A stretch of 64,000 bases of DNA from [Mycobacterium] stephanolepidis (GTDB lineage: Bacteria > Actinomycetota > Actinomycetes > Mycobacteriales > Mycobacteriaceae): positions 868,001-932,000 of the forward strand of contig NZ_AP018165.1 of the NCBI RefSeq assembly GCF_002356335.1. Reading direction: 5' to 3'. The notes under the pieces are model-generated. The model worked only from the letters and a program-made list of their open reading frames with translations. It made no database searches and was not told the origin of the DNA. A program made the position numbers and the translations under genes. Below are positions 8,328-16,825 of the stretch, one piece after another. Numbering within the stretch: position 1 is the stretch's first letter; each line of letters begins with the position of its first letter.

Positions 8328-9307
8328 TCAGCCGATGGGAGCGGTCATTGTGGGGGCGATCTTGCGTGGGTCAATGCCTTCGCGCCGGAAGCCTGCGACC
8401 GCCTGCTCGCTGTACCGAAGATGTAAAGGGGCCAGTCGTTCCCATGCCGGGCCGACCGCGCGCACCGCGGCGCAGAATCGTCGATACCGGATCTCTTGGC
8501 GGTCCGACCACGGGATGTCGAGTTTCCCGCGCAGCGCCGGATCCAATCCGCCAGCGCCGAGGAATGCCGCAACTCTGTCAAGAGCTGGTGCAAGTAGCCG
8601 ATTCCACAGCCACGTCGGAACTACAGCCGGTGGTGGGAACGCTCGCGAGATCCCCTTGGTGATGTAACCGACGGTGTATCGGGCCACTCTGGTGTCGCCG
8701 ACCAGTTCGTCCTCGACAATGCGGTCCCAGTAGCACACGAACTCCGCATAGTCCGCGGTTCAAAGCTTGCGTTAACGCCGTACAGGCTGTACGAATCCCT
8801 GGATTCGGCGAAGATCTGCTCTTTCTCGCTGTTGGACAGCGGCTTGATGAAGCGCTCTACGCCCGTGACGATCTGGTCGATGAAAGTCGCGTGTGCCCAG
8901 TAGAAAGTCTCCGGGTCGAGGCCTTTGTATGCAGAGCCGTGGTACCTGGTCTCGTCCGACATGACGCCCGCCAGGGGTTTGTGGAAGTTCCTGATTTGCA
9001 GACCGGTCTTGACTGGAGTGTTTCCGTAGACGGTGTTCGCTATCGGCGGCAGCGATCGCCGTACACGTTCGAACAGGTTCGTGAATATCACCGAATGGTC
9101 TGAAACTGCTTGCCCCAGTTGTGGGTACATGTTCTCCGTGGTGCCGGCCCGGCCAAGAAGCAGACTGAGTCGGCGATCGGCGAAGTACTTCCACACCAGA
9201 GAATTCGGCGGTAGCGGACGTTGTACTCGCTGACTCGGTGAGAGGCTTCCATCGGGGTCGCGGGCGCTTTCGATCGTGGTCGGTGGATCGCCCTGCAGTG
9301 TCATCAC
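8328..9307 (-). pseudogene. MpaB/rubber-oxygenase-like (DUF2236) protein, frameshifted
   Basis: Two frames together give one oxygenase-MpaB-family protein. The N-terminal part runs from ATG 9307 through TRYHGSAYKGLDPETFYWAH, FIDQIVTGVERF and YSLYGVNASFEPR, then leaves frame near 8756. The rest resumes as DYAEFVCYWDRIVEDELVGD and runs to the stop at 8328. A single-base slip between the GAACCGCG and GACTAT segments of the coding strand explains it. The family contains latex-clearing and mycophenolate-type oxygenases, usually heme-binding; the substrate is unknown. The gene diverges from a TetR gene at 9370 and formed an operon with the P450 downstream. A lone sequencing error is possible, but the neighbour's multiple lesions argue for real decay. 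Confidence 0.8.
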
Positions 9308-9324
9308 TCGATGACAGCACCGTC

Positions 9325-9350
9325 TGATACTGATGTCAATATCTGTGTCA
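9325..9350. promoter_or_regulatory. Candidate TetR operator: imperfect 26-bp inverted repeat
   Basis: The left arm TGATACTGATGT and the right arm ATATCTGTGTCA (reverse complement TGACACAGATAT) match at 9 of 12 positions around a 2-base centre. The repeat fills most of the 62-base gap between the divergent MpaB-like and TetR genes, the expected place for a site controlling both. Confidence 0.45.
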
Positions 9351-9369
9351 CTGCGTCAAGGGTGGTACC

Positions 9370-9945
9370 GTGGCGCAGGTGGTGCAGGTCGATGCGGAAA
9401 CACAAGTGCTGCTCGCTGCCGCCGCCGAAGAGTTTGAAGCGGTGGGGCTCGGCCGTGCCAGCCTCGATGTGATCGCGCGCAAGGCCGGGGTGAGCCGAAG
9501 CACCGTTTACCGGCGGTTCGCGAACAAGGAAGCGCTCATTCTGGCGGTGTTACAGCAGTCGCTGACGCAGACAATGCGCGACCTGGACCGGGCGACTCGT
9601 GGGCACAACCCGCAGGAGGCCGTCATCGAGGCATTCGCCGGTGCGGTGAGGTCCCTCCATTCGTCACGGCTGTATCGGCGGGTTTTCTTCGAGGAACCCG
9701 CCGTGGTGCGCGGCCTGGTGGGCTCCGTTCGAGAGTGGACGGTGGGCGAGGTCGGCGTTCAGGTGAGCACGGCGCTGCGGCGGGCCGGCGCCCAGATGCC
9801 CGATGACGAGCTGCTGGCCGTGTCCGAGTTGTTGGTACGGATTGCTCGCTCATATGTGGAAACACCGTCGAAACTCATCGCTATGGACGATGAACCCGCG
9901 ATGCGGGATTTCGCAAAGAGGCATCTGGCGAATCTGGTTCATTGA
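9370..9945 (+). CDS. TetR-family transcriptional regulator
   Basis: 191 residues from GTG 9370. The DNA-binding domain is complete: LLAAAAEEFEAVGLGRASLD, VIARKAGVSRSTVYRRFANK, then EALILAVLQQ. The C-terminal ligand domain is not assignable to a known effector. It is transcribed away from the broken MpaB-P450 pair, which it probably once repressed through the repeat at 9325-9350. Being intact while its target operon is dead, it may be a left-over regulator or may act elsewhere in the genome. Confidence 0.87.
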   Translation: MAQVVQVDAETQVLLAAAAEEFEAVGLGRASLDVIARKAGVSRSTVYRRFANKEALILAVLQQSLTQTMRDLDRATRGHNPQEAVIEAFAGAVRSLHSSRLYRRVFFEEPAVVRGLVGSVREWTVGEVGVQVSTALRRAGAQMPDDELLAVSELLVRIARSYVETPSKLIAMDDEPAMRDFAKRHLANLVH

Positions 9946-10033
9946 GGGACCCTGACCAGGCGCCCTGAAGGCGGAGCGACTACCTTCTCTATGAACGTTC
10001 TTACGGAGCCGCTCAACCTCAGAAGGGATGCCT

Positions 10034-11311
10034 GTGGCCGACAACAACGATTTCGCTACTCTCCAGTACCCCGGAGGCGAAACCAAGCTGGATATCGTCC
10101 GCGCGACCGAAGGCTCGGATGGCTTCGCGCTGGGCAAGCTGCTGGCAGACACCGGCTACACCACCTTCGACGCGGGCTTCGTCAACACCGCGTCCACCAA
10201 GAGCGCCATCACCTACATCGACGGTGACGCCGGCATCCTGCGTTACCGGGGCTACCCGATTGAGCAGCTGGCCGACAAGTCCACCTTCATCGAGGTGAGC
10301 TACCTGCTCATCTACGGCGAGCTGCCCACCCCGCAGCAGCTGGAGGACTTCACCACCAAGATCCAGCGCCACACTCTGCTGCACGAGGACCTCAAGCGGT
10401 TCTTCGACGGCTTCCCGCGCAACGCGCACCCCATGCCGGTGCTCTCCAGCGCCGCGAATGCGCTCAGTGCCTACTACCAGGACTCGCTGGATCCGCACGA
10501 CGACGCGCAGGTCGAGCTGTCCACGATCCGGTTGCTCGCGAAGCTGCCGACCATCGCGGCCTACGCGTACAAGAAGTCGGTCGGGCAGCCGTTCCTGTAC
10601 CCGGACAACACGCTTACCCTCGTCGAGAACTTCCTGCGGATGACCTTCGGTCTGCCGGCCGAGCCCTATGAGGTGGATCCGGAGATCGTCCGGGCGCTCG
10701 ACATGCTGCTGATCCTGCACGCCGATCACGAGCAGAACTGCTCGACCTCGACGGTGCGGCTGGTCGGTTCGTCCGACGCGAACCTGTTCACCTCTGTCTC
10801 CGGTGGCATCAACGCGCTGTGGGGCCCGCTGCACGGCGGCGCCAACCAGGCGGTGCTGGAGATGCTGGAGCGCATTCGCTCCGAGGGTGGCGACACCCAC
10901 GACTTCGTGCGACGGGTTAAGAACCGCGAGGACGGCGTCAAGCTGATGGGCTTCGGGCACCGTGTCTACAAGAACTACGACCCGCGCGCGCGCATCTGTA
11001 AGGAGCAGGCCGACAAGATCCTCGGCAAGCTCGGCGGGGACGATCAGCTTCTGGAGATCGCCAAGGCCCTCGAGGAAGCCGCACTCACCGACGATTACTT
11101 CATCGAGCGCAAGCTGTACCCGAACGTCGACTTCTACACCGGACTGATCTACCGGGCCATCGGCTTCCCGACGCGCATGTTCACCGTGCTGTTCGCGTTG
11201 GGCCGGCTCCCCGGCTGGATTGCGCACTGGCGTGAGATGCACTCGGAGCCCGGCAAGATCGGCCGTCCGCGCCAGATCTACACCGGCTACGGGGAGCGTC
11301 AGTACCCGTAG
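10034..11311 (+). CDS. gltA: Citrate synthase (type II)
   Basis: Condenses acetyl-CoA and oxaloacetate to citrate in the TCA cycle. 425 residues, almost colinear with M. tuberculosis GltA2 (Rv0896). Catalytic regions are present: GGINALWGPLHGGANQAVLE with the His near 266, GFGHRVYKNYDPR near 305, and the Asp in NVDFYTGLIYR near 365. I place the start at GTG 10034 (MADNNDFATLQYPGG), since this matches the known N terminus and AGAAGGGA lies 6 bases upstream; an ATG at 10028 overlaps that ribosome site. It opens the block of synteny with Rv0896-Rv0910. Confidence 0.97.
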   Translation: MADNNDFATLQYPGGETKLDIVRATEGSDGFALGKLLADTGYTTFDAGFVNTASTKSAITYIDGDAGILRYRGYPIEQLADKSTFIEVSYLLIYGELPTPQQLEDFTTKIQRHTLLHEDLKRFFDGFPRNAHPMPVLSSAANALSAYYQDSLDPHDDAQVELSTIRLLAKLPTIAAYAYKKSVGQPFLYPDNTLTLVENFLRMTFGLPAEPYEVDPEIVRALDMLLILHADHEQNCSTSTVRLVGSSDANLFTSVSGGINALWGPLHGGANQAVLEMLERIRSEGGDTHDFVRRVKNREDGVKLMGFGHRVYKNYDPRARICKEQADKILGKLGGDDQLLEIAKALEEAALTDDYFIERKLYPNVDFYTGLIYRAIGFPTRMFTVLFALGRLPGWIAHWREMHSEPGKIGRPRQIYTGYGERQYP

Positions 11312-11319
11312 CTTTCCGC

Positions 11320-11340
11320 TGTGAGATGACAAAGCTCACA
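11320..11340. terminator. Weak hairpin after gltA
   Basis: TGTGAG (11320-11325) and CTCACA (11335-11340) form a 6-bp stem with a 9-base loop starting 9 bases after the gltA stop. There is no T-run. It may be a terminator of the T-less kind seen in mycobacteria, or chance. Confidence 0.25.
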
Positions 11341-11373
11341 CAAATCTGTTTGCATCGCTAACAGTTGTAGTTT

Positions 11374-11386
11374 CACAACGGTTGTG
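11374..11386. promoter_or_regulatory. Candidate MarR operator (overlapping inverted repeats)
   Basis: CACAAC-G-GTTGTG is a perfect 13-base inverted repeat. It overlaps a second one immediately upstream, GTTGT-AGTTTC-ACAAC. Both lie directly before the first possible start of the truncated MFS gene and upstream of the MarR gene that follows. Neighbouring MarR proteins commonly repress such efflux operons through sites of this type. Confidence 0.4.
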
Positions 11387-11640
11387 TGGAAGCAGCCGTC
11401 GGTGCGCTCAGCGAGCGTCGCAAGATCGTCATCCTGGGTTCTTGCTGCCTGAGTCTGCTCATCGTGTCGATGGATTCCACCATCGTGAACGTGGCGCTAC
11501 CGACCATCCGGACGGATTTCGGTGCCAGCACCTCGCAGCTGCAATGGGTCATCGACATCTACACCCTGGGGCTGGCCTCGTTGCTCATGCTCTCGGGTGC
11601 CGCGGGTGCCGCGGGTGCCGCGGGTGCCGCGAGGGACCGG
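11386..11640 (+). pseudogene. N-terminal remnant of a DHA2-type MFS transporter
   Basis: About 70 residues are good EmrB/QacA-family sequence: the first membrane helix (KIVILGSCCLSLLIVSMDST), IVNVALPTIRTDFGASTSQL and QWVIDIYTLGLASLLMLSGAA. At the conserved GxxxDR loop the sequence runs into four copies of a 9-base repeat and then loses similarity; the other roughly 400 residues of a transporter are absent. The reading frame continues into the next gene without homology. The remnant sits directly upstream of an intact MarR gene, consistent with a deleted regulator-pump pair. Confidence 0.75.
11595..11630 (+). repeat. Four tandem copies of a 9-bp repeat (GGGTGCCGC)
   Basis: Four perfect units encode Gly-Ala-Ala triplets exactly at motif A of the MFS remnant. 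Slippage at this short repeat probably preceded or accompanied the truncation of that gene. Confidence 0.85.
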
Positions 11641-11696
11641 CCGGGCGCAGCGACTCGCACCGCTCATCGAGAGCACTGCCTCGCGGGAGGTTTCTC

Positions 11697-12119
11697 GTGT
11701 CGGATAGGCCCCTCGCGGATGAGGTCTGGCGCACCATGGCGAGCCTGGTGCTCGACAATCGCGATGGTTGGCGACGGATGGTCGTCGAGGCGACAGGTCT
11801 GCCATTCAGTCGGGTGCGCATCCTGAGAAGGCTTGCACGACAGTCGATGACAGTGAAAGGAATCGCGGAGGCCACGGCGTTGGCCGCCCCGGCGGCCACG
11901 GTCGCGGTGAGTGACCTGGAGCAGCGTGGGTTGGTGGTGCGTCGCATCGATCCCGACAACCGCCGGTGCAAGCGTGTGTCGTTGACCGATGAAGGGCGGC
12001 GCCTGATGGCGGTCATCGCCGAGATGGACGATCCCGCACCGGCCGGTCTGGCGGCGTTGAGTGAGGCCGAACTGAAGAACCTGCAGGCAATCCTGAAACA
12101 GGCGGCGGCACTCAGTTAG
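11697..12119 (+). CDS. MarR-family transcriptional regulator
   Basis: 140 residues from GTG 11697, preceded by GGGAGG (11685-11690) at a spacing of 6. The winged helix-turn-helix is recognisable: LPFSRVRILRRLARQSMTVK, then GIAEATALAAPAATVAVSDL with recognition helix, then the wing RRIDPDNRRCKRVSLTDEGR. Such proteins bind short palindromes as dimers and often respond to phenolic ligands. The inverted repeats at about 11364-11386 are the likely site. Its 3' end overlaps the convergent flavoprotein by 8 bases. The pump it probably controlled is truncated. Confidence 0.85.
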   Translation: MSDRPLADEVWRTMASLVLDNRDGWRRMVVEATGLPFSRVRILRRLARQSMTVKGIAEATALAAPAATVAVSDLEQRGLVVRRIDPDNRRCKRVSLTDEGRRLMAVIAEMDDPAPAGLAALSEAELKNLQAILKQAAALS

Positions 12120-13569
12120 CGTCGAGCACGGCCATTGCGGCGTGATATCCGCCGAGACCCGACACACCGCCTCCGCGGCGGGAACCTGAGCCGCACAGCA
12201 GGATCCGGTGGTGGTCTGTGGCCACGCCCCAGCGTTGTGCGGTGGTCTCCATCGGGTCGTCGTCCTCGGCGAACGGCCAGTGCAATCCGCCGTGAAAGAT
12301 GTTGCCCGTCGTCATGCCGAGGGCGTGCTCCAGATCTCCGGTGGTCTTGGTCTCGATACACGGGTTGCCGTGTGAGTCGGTGGCCAGCACATCGGTGATC
12401 GGCTCGGCCAGTACCGAATTCAGCGATGCAAGCACGGCGGCCTGCAGTTCCTCGCGCGTTGCGGACAGTCCGTGCGGTGTGTGCAGCCCGAACACCGTCA
12501 ACGTCTGCACGCCGGATGCCCGCAGCTCCGGCGACAGAATGCTGGGATCTGCCAGTGAATGACAGTAGATTTCACACGGCAGCGGATCGGGGGTGGCGCC
12601 CGCCTGTGCCTGCCGGTAGGCGTTCTCCAGCTGCGTGTACGTCTCGTTGATGTGGAAGGTGCCGCCGAAAGCCTGCTCCGGCGTGACCTTTTCATCGCGC
12701 AGGCGAGGCAGGCGGGTCAGCAGCAGGTTGACCTTCACCTGTGCGCCCGGCTGGCCCTGAGGTGGATCTTCGCCGAGAAGACGGGCCAGCACGGTCGGCG
12801 TGACGCCGCTGAGTACGCGCTTGCCGATTGCTGTGTGCTCATCGTCACCGGCCCGATAGCGCACCTCACCCTCGGGATTGATCGACAAAACTTCTGCCCC
12901 GGTGCGCAGTTCGGCACCGTACCGACGTGCGGCCGATTCCAGCGAGCCCGTCACGGCGCCCATGCCGCCGATGGGTACGTCCCACGGATTCATCTGGTGG
13001 TACAGGAAGCAGATGTTCTGCTGCAGGGAAGGATCATCGGCGCTGGCGAAGGTTCCGATCAGCGCATCGGTGAGCAGGACTCCGCGTTGCAGGTCGTTGG
13101 GTGTGGCCGCACGGATCACCTCACCGATGGGTGTCTCGATCAGCTGCTCCCAGGCCCCCGCGCGGATGTCGCTTCGCCGCCGCAGTGGCTCCAGCATGGA
13201 GTTCCACAATGGCCGCGTGACCGAATCGCAGAGTGCTCCGAACTCTGCGAAATCATTTGTGCTGGCGAGAAACCCGCTGCGGCCATCATCCTCGGGATCC
13301 GGCGTGTACGACGCGTACTTGCGTCGTGCCAGACGCACGTCCAACCCCAGGTCATCGATGATCTGCCGAGGCATCAGGCTCACCAGGTACGAGTAGCGTG
13401 ACAGCCGGGCGTCTACGCCCTCGAATGCCGGTGCCGAGATCGCCGCACCGCCGAGCACGTCGAGCCGCTCCAGTAACAGCACTCGCTTGCCTGCGCGCGC
13501 CAGATACGCCGCGGCGGTCAAGGCGTTGTGCCCGCCGCCGACGATTACGGTGTCATAGCTATCGGTCAT
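12112..13569 (-). CDS. FAD-dependent oxidoreductase, phytoene-desaturase/PYROXD2-like (Rv0897c-like)
   Basis: 485 residues. The N-terminal dinucleotide motif is in TVIVGGGHNALTAAAYLARA (from about residue 8) followed by VLLLERLDVLGGAA. The C terminus has the second FAD contact ILLCGSGSRRGGGVSGLGGY. The arrangement resembles PYROXD2 and CrtI-type enzymes. Position beside gltA and upstream of prrAB matches Rv0897c of M. tuberculosis, whose reaction is not established to my knowledge. No signal peptide or membrane helix is evident. Transcribed away from the FKBP gene. Confidence 0.85.
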   Translation of the reverse strand: MTDSYDTVIVGGGHNALTAAAYLARAGKRVLLLERLDVLGGAAISAPAFEGVDARLSRYSYLVSLMPRQIIDDLGLDVRLARRKYASYTPDPEDDGRSGFLASTNDFAEFGALCDSVTRPLWNSMLEPLRRRSDIRAGAWEQLIETPIGEVIRAATPNDLQRGVLLTDALIGTFASADDPSLQQNICFLYHQMNPWDVPIGGMGAVTGSLESAARRYGAELRTGAEVLSINPEGEVRYRAGDDEHTAIGKRVLSGVTPTVLARLLGEDPPQGQPGAQVKVNLLLTRLPRLRDEKVTPEQAFGGTFHINETYTQLENAYRQAQAGATPDPLPCEIYCHSLADPSILSPELRASGVQTLTVFGLHTPHGLSATREELQAAVLASLNSVLAEPITDVLATDSHGNPCIETKTTGDLEHALGMTTGNIFHGGLHWPFAEDDDPMETTAQRWGVATDHHRILLCGSGSRRGGGVSGLGGYHAAMAVLDAN

Positions 13570-13592
13570 GACCTAACGATAGGGTCGATCGC

Positions 13593-13952
13593 ATGACGAA
13601 ACCCGAGATCGATTTTCAGCCAGGTCCAGCGCCCACCGAACTGGTCATCAAGGACATCACCGTCGGTGATGGCGCGGAAGCCGCGCCCGGATCGGTCGTC
13701 AACGTTCACTACGTCGGTGTCGAGTTCGAGAGCGGCGAGGAGTTCGACAGCTCGTGGAACCGCGGCGAATCCATCGAGTTCCCGCTCGATGCGCTCATCC
13801 AGGGTTGGCAGGACGGTATCCCCGGCATGAAGGTGGGCGGACGTCGCCAGCTCACGGTGCCGCCGGCACAGGCCTACGGCGAGGCGGGTGCGGGGCATCA
13901 GCTGTCGGGTAAGACGCTGGTGTTCGTGATCGACCTGCTCGGCGCGCGCTAG
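13593..13952 (+). CDS. FKBP-type peptidyl-prolyl cis-trans isomerase
   Basis: 119 residues forming one FKBP domain: VNVHYVGVEFESGEEFDSSW, FPLDALIQGWQDGIPGMKVG, RRQLTVPPAQAYGE and LVFVIDLL. The aromatic and acidic pocket residues (Y in HYVG, D in FDSS, W in GWQDG) are all kept. It catalyses proline isomerisation during folding. No signal peptide, so probably cytoplasmic. The stop is 2 bases from the convergent stop of prrB, leaving no room for a terminator. Confidence 0.93.
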   Translation: MTKPEIDFQPGPAPTELVIKDITVGDGAEAAPGSVVNVHYVGVEFESGEEFDSSWNRGESIEFPLDALIQGWQDGIPGMKVGGRRQLTVPPAQAYGEAGAGHQLSGKTLVFVIDLLGAR

Positions 13953-13954
13953 GG

Positions 13955-15337
13955 CTAATGCCCGGGGAGGCGCAGCACCAGTCGTGCGCCTCCCAGTGGG
14001 CTGGACTCCAAAGCTGCTGTGCCGCCGTGGAGTTCGGCCTGCTGTGCCACTAGTGCCAGGCCCAGGCCGGAGCCGGTGTGTGATGCGGTGGAGCCGCGGG
14101 AGAACCGTTCGAAAACCAGCTCGCGCTCGGCCTCGGGGATACCGCTGCCGTTGTCGTCGATCGCGATCTCCACACCGTGCACGGTGCTGATCGCAGAGAG
14201 TCGGACTTCCGAAGCGCCGCCGTGGCGGACTGCATTCTTGATCGCGTTGTCGATCACCAGCCGCAGCCCGGCGGGCAACCCCAGCATCAAGATGGTCGAC
14301 GAGGGGACCAGAGACACCTCGACATTCGGATAGCTGCGGTCGGCATCGTGTGCGGCGCGGTCCAGCAGCTCGGTGATGTCGACCGGTACGTGGTCATCCT
14401 CGGTGGTCAGGTCGCCCTGAGCGAGCCTCTCGAGCGCGGAAAGCGTTGCTTCGATGCGTGTTTGGGTGCGCACGGTCTCTTCGAGAATTTCGGCGCGCTG
14501 GTCTTCGCTGAGGTTGAGGGTGGAGAGCACCTCGAGGTTGGTCCGCATCGCGGTGAGCGGGGTGCGCAGCTCATGTGAGGCCACCGCGGAGAAGTCGCGC
14601 GCGGTTTCGAGGGCCGCCTTGGTCTTTTCTTGTTCGGTATTGATGCGTTCGAGCATCCCCTCGACCGCCTCGGAGATCTCGACGGCCTCGCGCACACCGC
14701 GCACATTCACGTCGTCGGGGTTGGATTGTGCGTTGATCAGACGGGCCTGCTGCGCCAGCAGCCGGAAGGGGCTCACCACGATGAGGGAGATCACCCAGCC
14801 CACGATCACGGTCCCGATCAGTACGCCGCCACAGATCGCGAGGATGCGGATGTGATACCGGTCGATCTGCCGCTGGGTCTCGGCGATCGGGGCACCCACG
14901 GCAACGGGGATGTTGCCCGGGGCGATGAACGATCGGACCCGGTACTCGACGCCGTTGATGGTGGTGTTGGCGTAGCCGGGTTCCAGTAGCGGTAGTTCCA
15001 CCTCACTGGGGATGGACTTGGTCAGCCCGGCCACGCGGGCGGTCAGCACCAGGCCGTCGGGGGTGTCGATCTTCCCCTCCGAACTGATCACCGAATTCAG
15101 CAGGCTTGAGACGGCACCCAGGCTGGACACCGAGTCCAGCCGTCGATCCAGTTGGCTGTTCTGGTCATCTTCCACACCGAGCCACACCCAGGTGCCGAGC
15201 GTGACCACGAGCGCCATCACCCCGAGTGCGGCGATCGCGACGAGGGTGCGCAGTGAGAAGACCCGCATGGGCCGTTCCAGCAGTCGGTACGCCAGATCGG
15301 TGATCCGCTGGCTGCGGTGCTTACTGGGAGTGGTCAT
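13955..15337 (-). CDS. prrB: Sensor histidine kinase PrrB
   Basis: 460 residues. A membrane helix (TLVAIAALGVMALVVTLGTW), an extracytoplasmic sensor of about 110 residues, a second helix (ILAICGGVLIGTVIVGWVIS), a HAMP linker, then the dimerisation/phosphorylation motif ASHELRTPLTAMR (His near 255) and ATP-binding boxes NAIKNAVRHGG, DDNGSGIPEAE and GSGLGLALV. Sequence and position correspond to Rv0902c. It phosphorylates PrrA, a system induced early in macrophages and reported essential in M. tuberculosis. Only 6 bases separate it from prrA, so the two form an operon. Confidence 0.95.
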   Translation of the reverse strand: MTTPSKHRSQRITDLAYRLLERPMRVFSLRTLVAIAALGVMALVVTLGTWVWLGVEDDQNSQLDRRLDSVSSLGAVSSLLNSVISSEGKIDTPDGLVLTARVAGLTKSIPSEVELPLLEPGYANTTINGVEYRVRSFIAPGNIPVAVGAPIAETQRQIDRYHIRILAICGGVLIGTVIVGWVISLIVVSPFRLLAQQARLINAQSNPDDVNVRGVREAVEISEAVEGMLERINTEQEKTKAALETARDFSAVASHELRTPLTAMRTNLEVLSTLNLSEDQRAEILEETVRTQTRIEATLSALERLAQGDLTTEDDHVPVDITELLDRAAHDADRSYPNVEVSLVPSSTILMLGLPAGLRLVIDNAIKNAVRHGGASEVRLSAISTVHGVEIAIDDNGSGIPEAERELVFERFSRGSTASHTGSGLGLALVAQQAELHGGTAALESSPLGGARLVLRLPGH

Positions 15338-15343
15338 GGAGGG

Positions 15344-16087
15344 TTACTGCGAACGCAACACGAAACCGACACCGCGCACGGTGTGCAGCAGGCGAGGCGC
15401 ACCACTGGTCTCGAGCTTGCGGCGCAGGTACCCGATGAAGACATCGACGACGTTCGTGTCGGCGGCGAAGTCGTATCCCCACACCAGCTCGAGCAGCTGG
15501 GCCCGCGACAGCACCGCGGTCTTGTGTTCCGCCAACACCGCCAGCAGATCGAACTCACGCTTGGTGAGGTCTACCTCGACGCCGTTGATCCGGGCGCGCC
15601 TCCCGGGAATCTCGACCTCGAGGGGGCCGACGGTGATGGTTTCGGTGGACGAGGTCGCCACCGCGCCGCGACGGCGCAGCAGAGCCTTCACCCGGGCCAC
15701 CAACTCGGCGAGCACGAAGGGTTTGGTCAGGTAGTCGTCGGCGCCCGCTTCCAGGCCCGCGACCCGATCATCCACCGAGGTGCGCGCGGACAGCACGCAC
15801 ACCGGTACGTCGTTGTCCATCGCGCGCAGCGCGGTCACCACACTGACACCGTCGAGGACAGGCATGTTGATATCGAGCACGATCGCATCCGGGCGATGCT
15901 CGGTGGCGCAGCGCAGCGCTTCGGCGCCGTCGCTCGCGGTATTCACCTCAAAGCCGGACAGGCGCAGGCCACGCTCCAGTGAGGCGAGCACGTCGGCGTC
16001 GTCGTCCACCACCAGTACTCGCGGGGACGGGTGCCCGGCATCTGGTGATGAGCCGCTTGCGCGATGTCCATCAGGCATGTCTGCCAT
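15344..16087 (-). CDS. prrA: Response regulator PrrA (OmpR family)
   Basis: The receiver domain ([20 protein letters not shown], phospho-acceptor Asp in [11 protein letters not shown], switch Thr/Ser in [10 protein letters not shown], Lys in LTKPF) is followed by an OmpR winged helix ([43 protein letters not shown]). This is close to Rv0903c throughout. The ATG at 16087 (MADMPDG) is chosen; ATG 16078 is equally possible, and the frame remains open to 16183, but the M. tuberculosis protein has only a short leader. It regulates transcription in response to PrrB. Confidence 0.95.
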   Translation of the reverse strand: MADMPDGHRASGSSPDAGHPSPRVLVVDDDADVLASLERGLRLSGFEVNTASDGAEALRCATEHRPDAIVLDINMPVLDGVSVVTALRAMDNDVPVCVLSARTSVDDRVAGLEAGADDYLTKPFVLAELVARVKALLRRRGAVATSSTETITVGPLEVEIPGRRARINGVEVDLTKREFDLLAVLAEHKTAVLSRAQLLELVWGYDFAADTNVVDVFIGYLRRKLETSGAPRLLHTVRGVGFVLRSQ

Positions 16088-16198
16088 CTTGCCCGATGCA
16101 GTGCTCAAAACGTTCCATCTGCGGACGTCGGTGCCGTCCCGTGCGTCGCCAGTATCATGAAAGCTGATAATCCGGCGACCCATACCGAAAGCTTGCGC

Positions 16199-16825
16199 AT
16201 GCCAACAAAAGCACCTGTAAAGCTAGGCTCCTCTGTTGCTGGCGTTTGCGCCGTCCTTGGTTTGGGGCTGCATTCCGGGGGTGTGGGCGTCGCTCACGCC
16301 GACCCCGCCTTCCCTGATCTCAACGGGTTCGCCGCGGTGGCCCCCGACGGATTCTTCGTGACCAACGAAAACTCCTCGGTCCGGTCGATCCACTTCTCCA
16401 CCCCCGACGGAATCGGGTGCATGTTCCGTGCCTCGGCGAATATCACGCCCACCTCACGTCAGCGGCTCAGCTGCGACGGTGCGGTACCCGGGATTCCGGG
16501 CGATGCCCAGAACGCCCCGAACGTGCCCGGTGTCGGTGGCGCGAGCGCCAATGTGCCCGGACTGGGTGGTGTGAACATCCCCGGTGTTGGCACATGTCCG
16601 ATGGGTACCGTCGCGCAGAAGGGCGATGGCGCCTTCGAAATCAGCAAGGGCGCCTGGTCCTGCGGCACCAAACCCGAGGCGCCGCTGCTCAACGTCGGGC
16701 AGAAGCTCACCTACGGCAACGTCACGTGTGCCGTCGGTGCGGGCAGTCTGACCGCCTGCCAGGTGACCATGGGCGATCAGAAGCACGGGTTCGTACTGCA
16801 GCCCTCAGGCAGCACGTCCTTCTAA
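16199..16825 (+). CDS. Secreted protein with signal peptide, unknown function
   Basis: 208 residues from ATG 16199. A Sec signal is plain: basic start, hydrophobic [19 protein letters not shown], and the mycobacterial-style cleavage region [10 protein letters not shown]. The mature part has Cys residues in [37 protein letters not shown] and LTACQV, suggesting disulfides, and a short Gly/Pro repeat (NVPGVGG, NVPGLGG, NIPGVG). The product is probably exported to the envelope or medium. I recognise no enzymatic motif. Its 3' end overlaps the convergent monooxygenase pseudogene by 21 bases. Confidence 0.78.
   Translation: MPTKAPVKLGSSVAGVCAVLGLGLHSGGVGVAHADPAFPDLNGFAAVAPDGFFVTNENSSVRSIHFSTPDGIGCMFRASANITPTSRQRLSCDGAVPGIPGDAQNAPNVPGVGGASANVPGLGGVNIPGVGTCPMGTVAQKGDGAFEISKGAWSCGTKPEAPLLNVGQKLTYGNVTCAVGAGSLTACQVTMGDQKHGFVLQPSGSTSF

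Noticed and set aside
10019..11332. Minus-strand frame covering gltA
   Set aside because: Antisense of citrate synthase, rich in Val/Arg/Glu/Gln without any motif.
11382..11696. Long N-terminal extension of the MarR protein
   Set aside because: The extension is Arg/Gly/His-rich and antiparallel in character; GTG 11697 has a good ribosome site and gives a normal MarR length.
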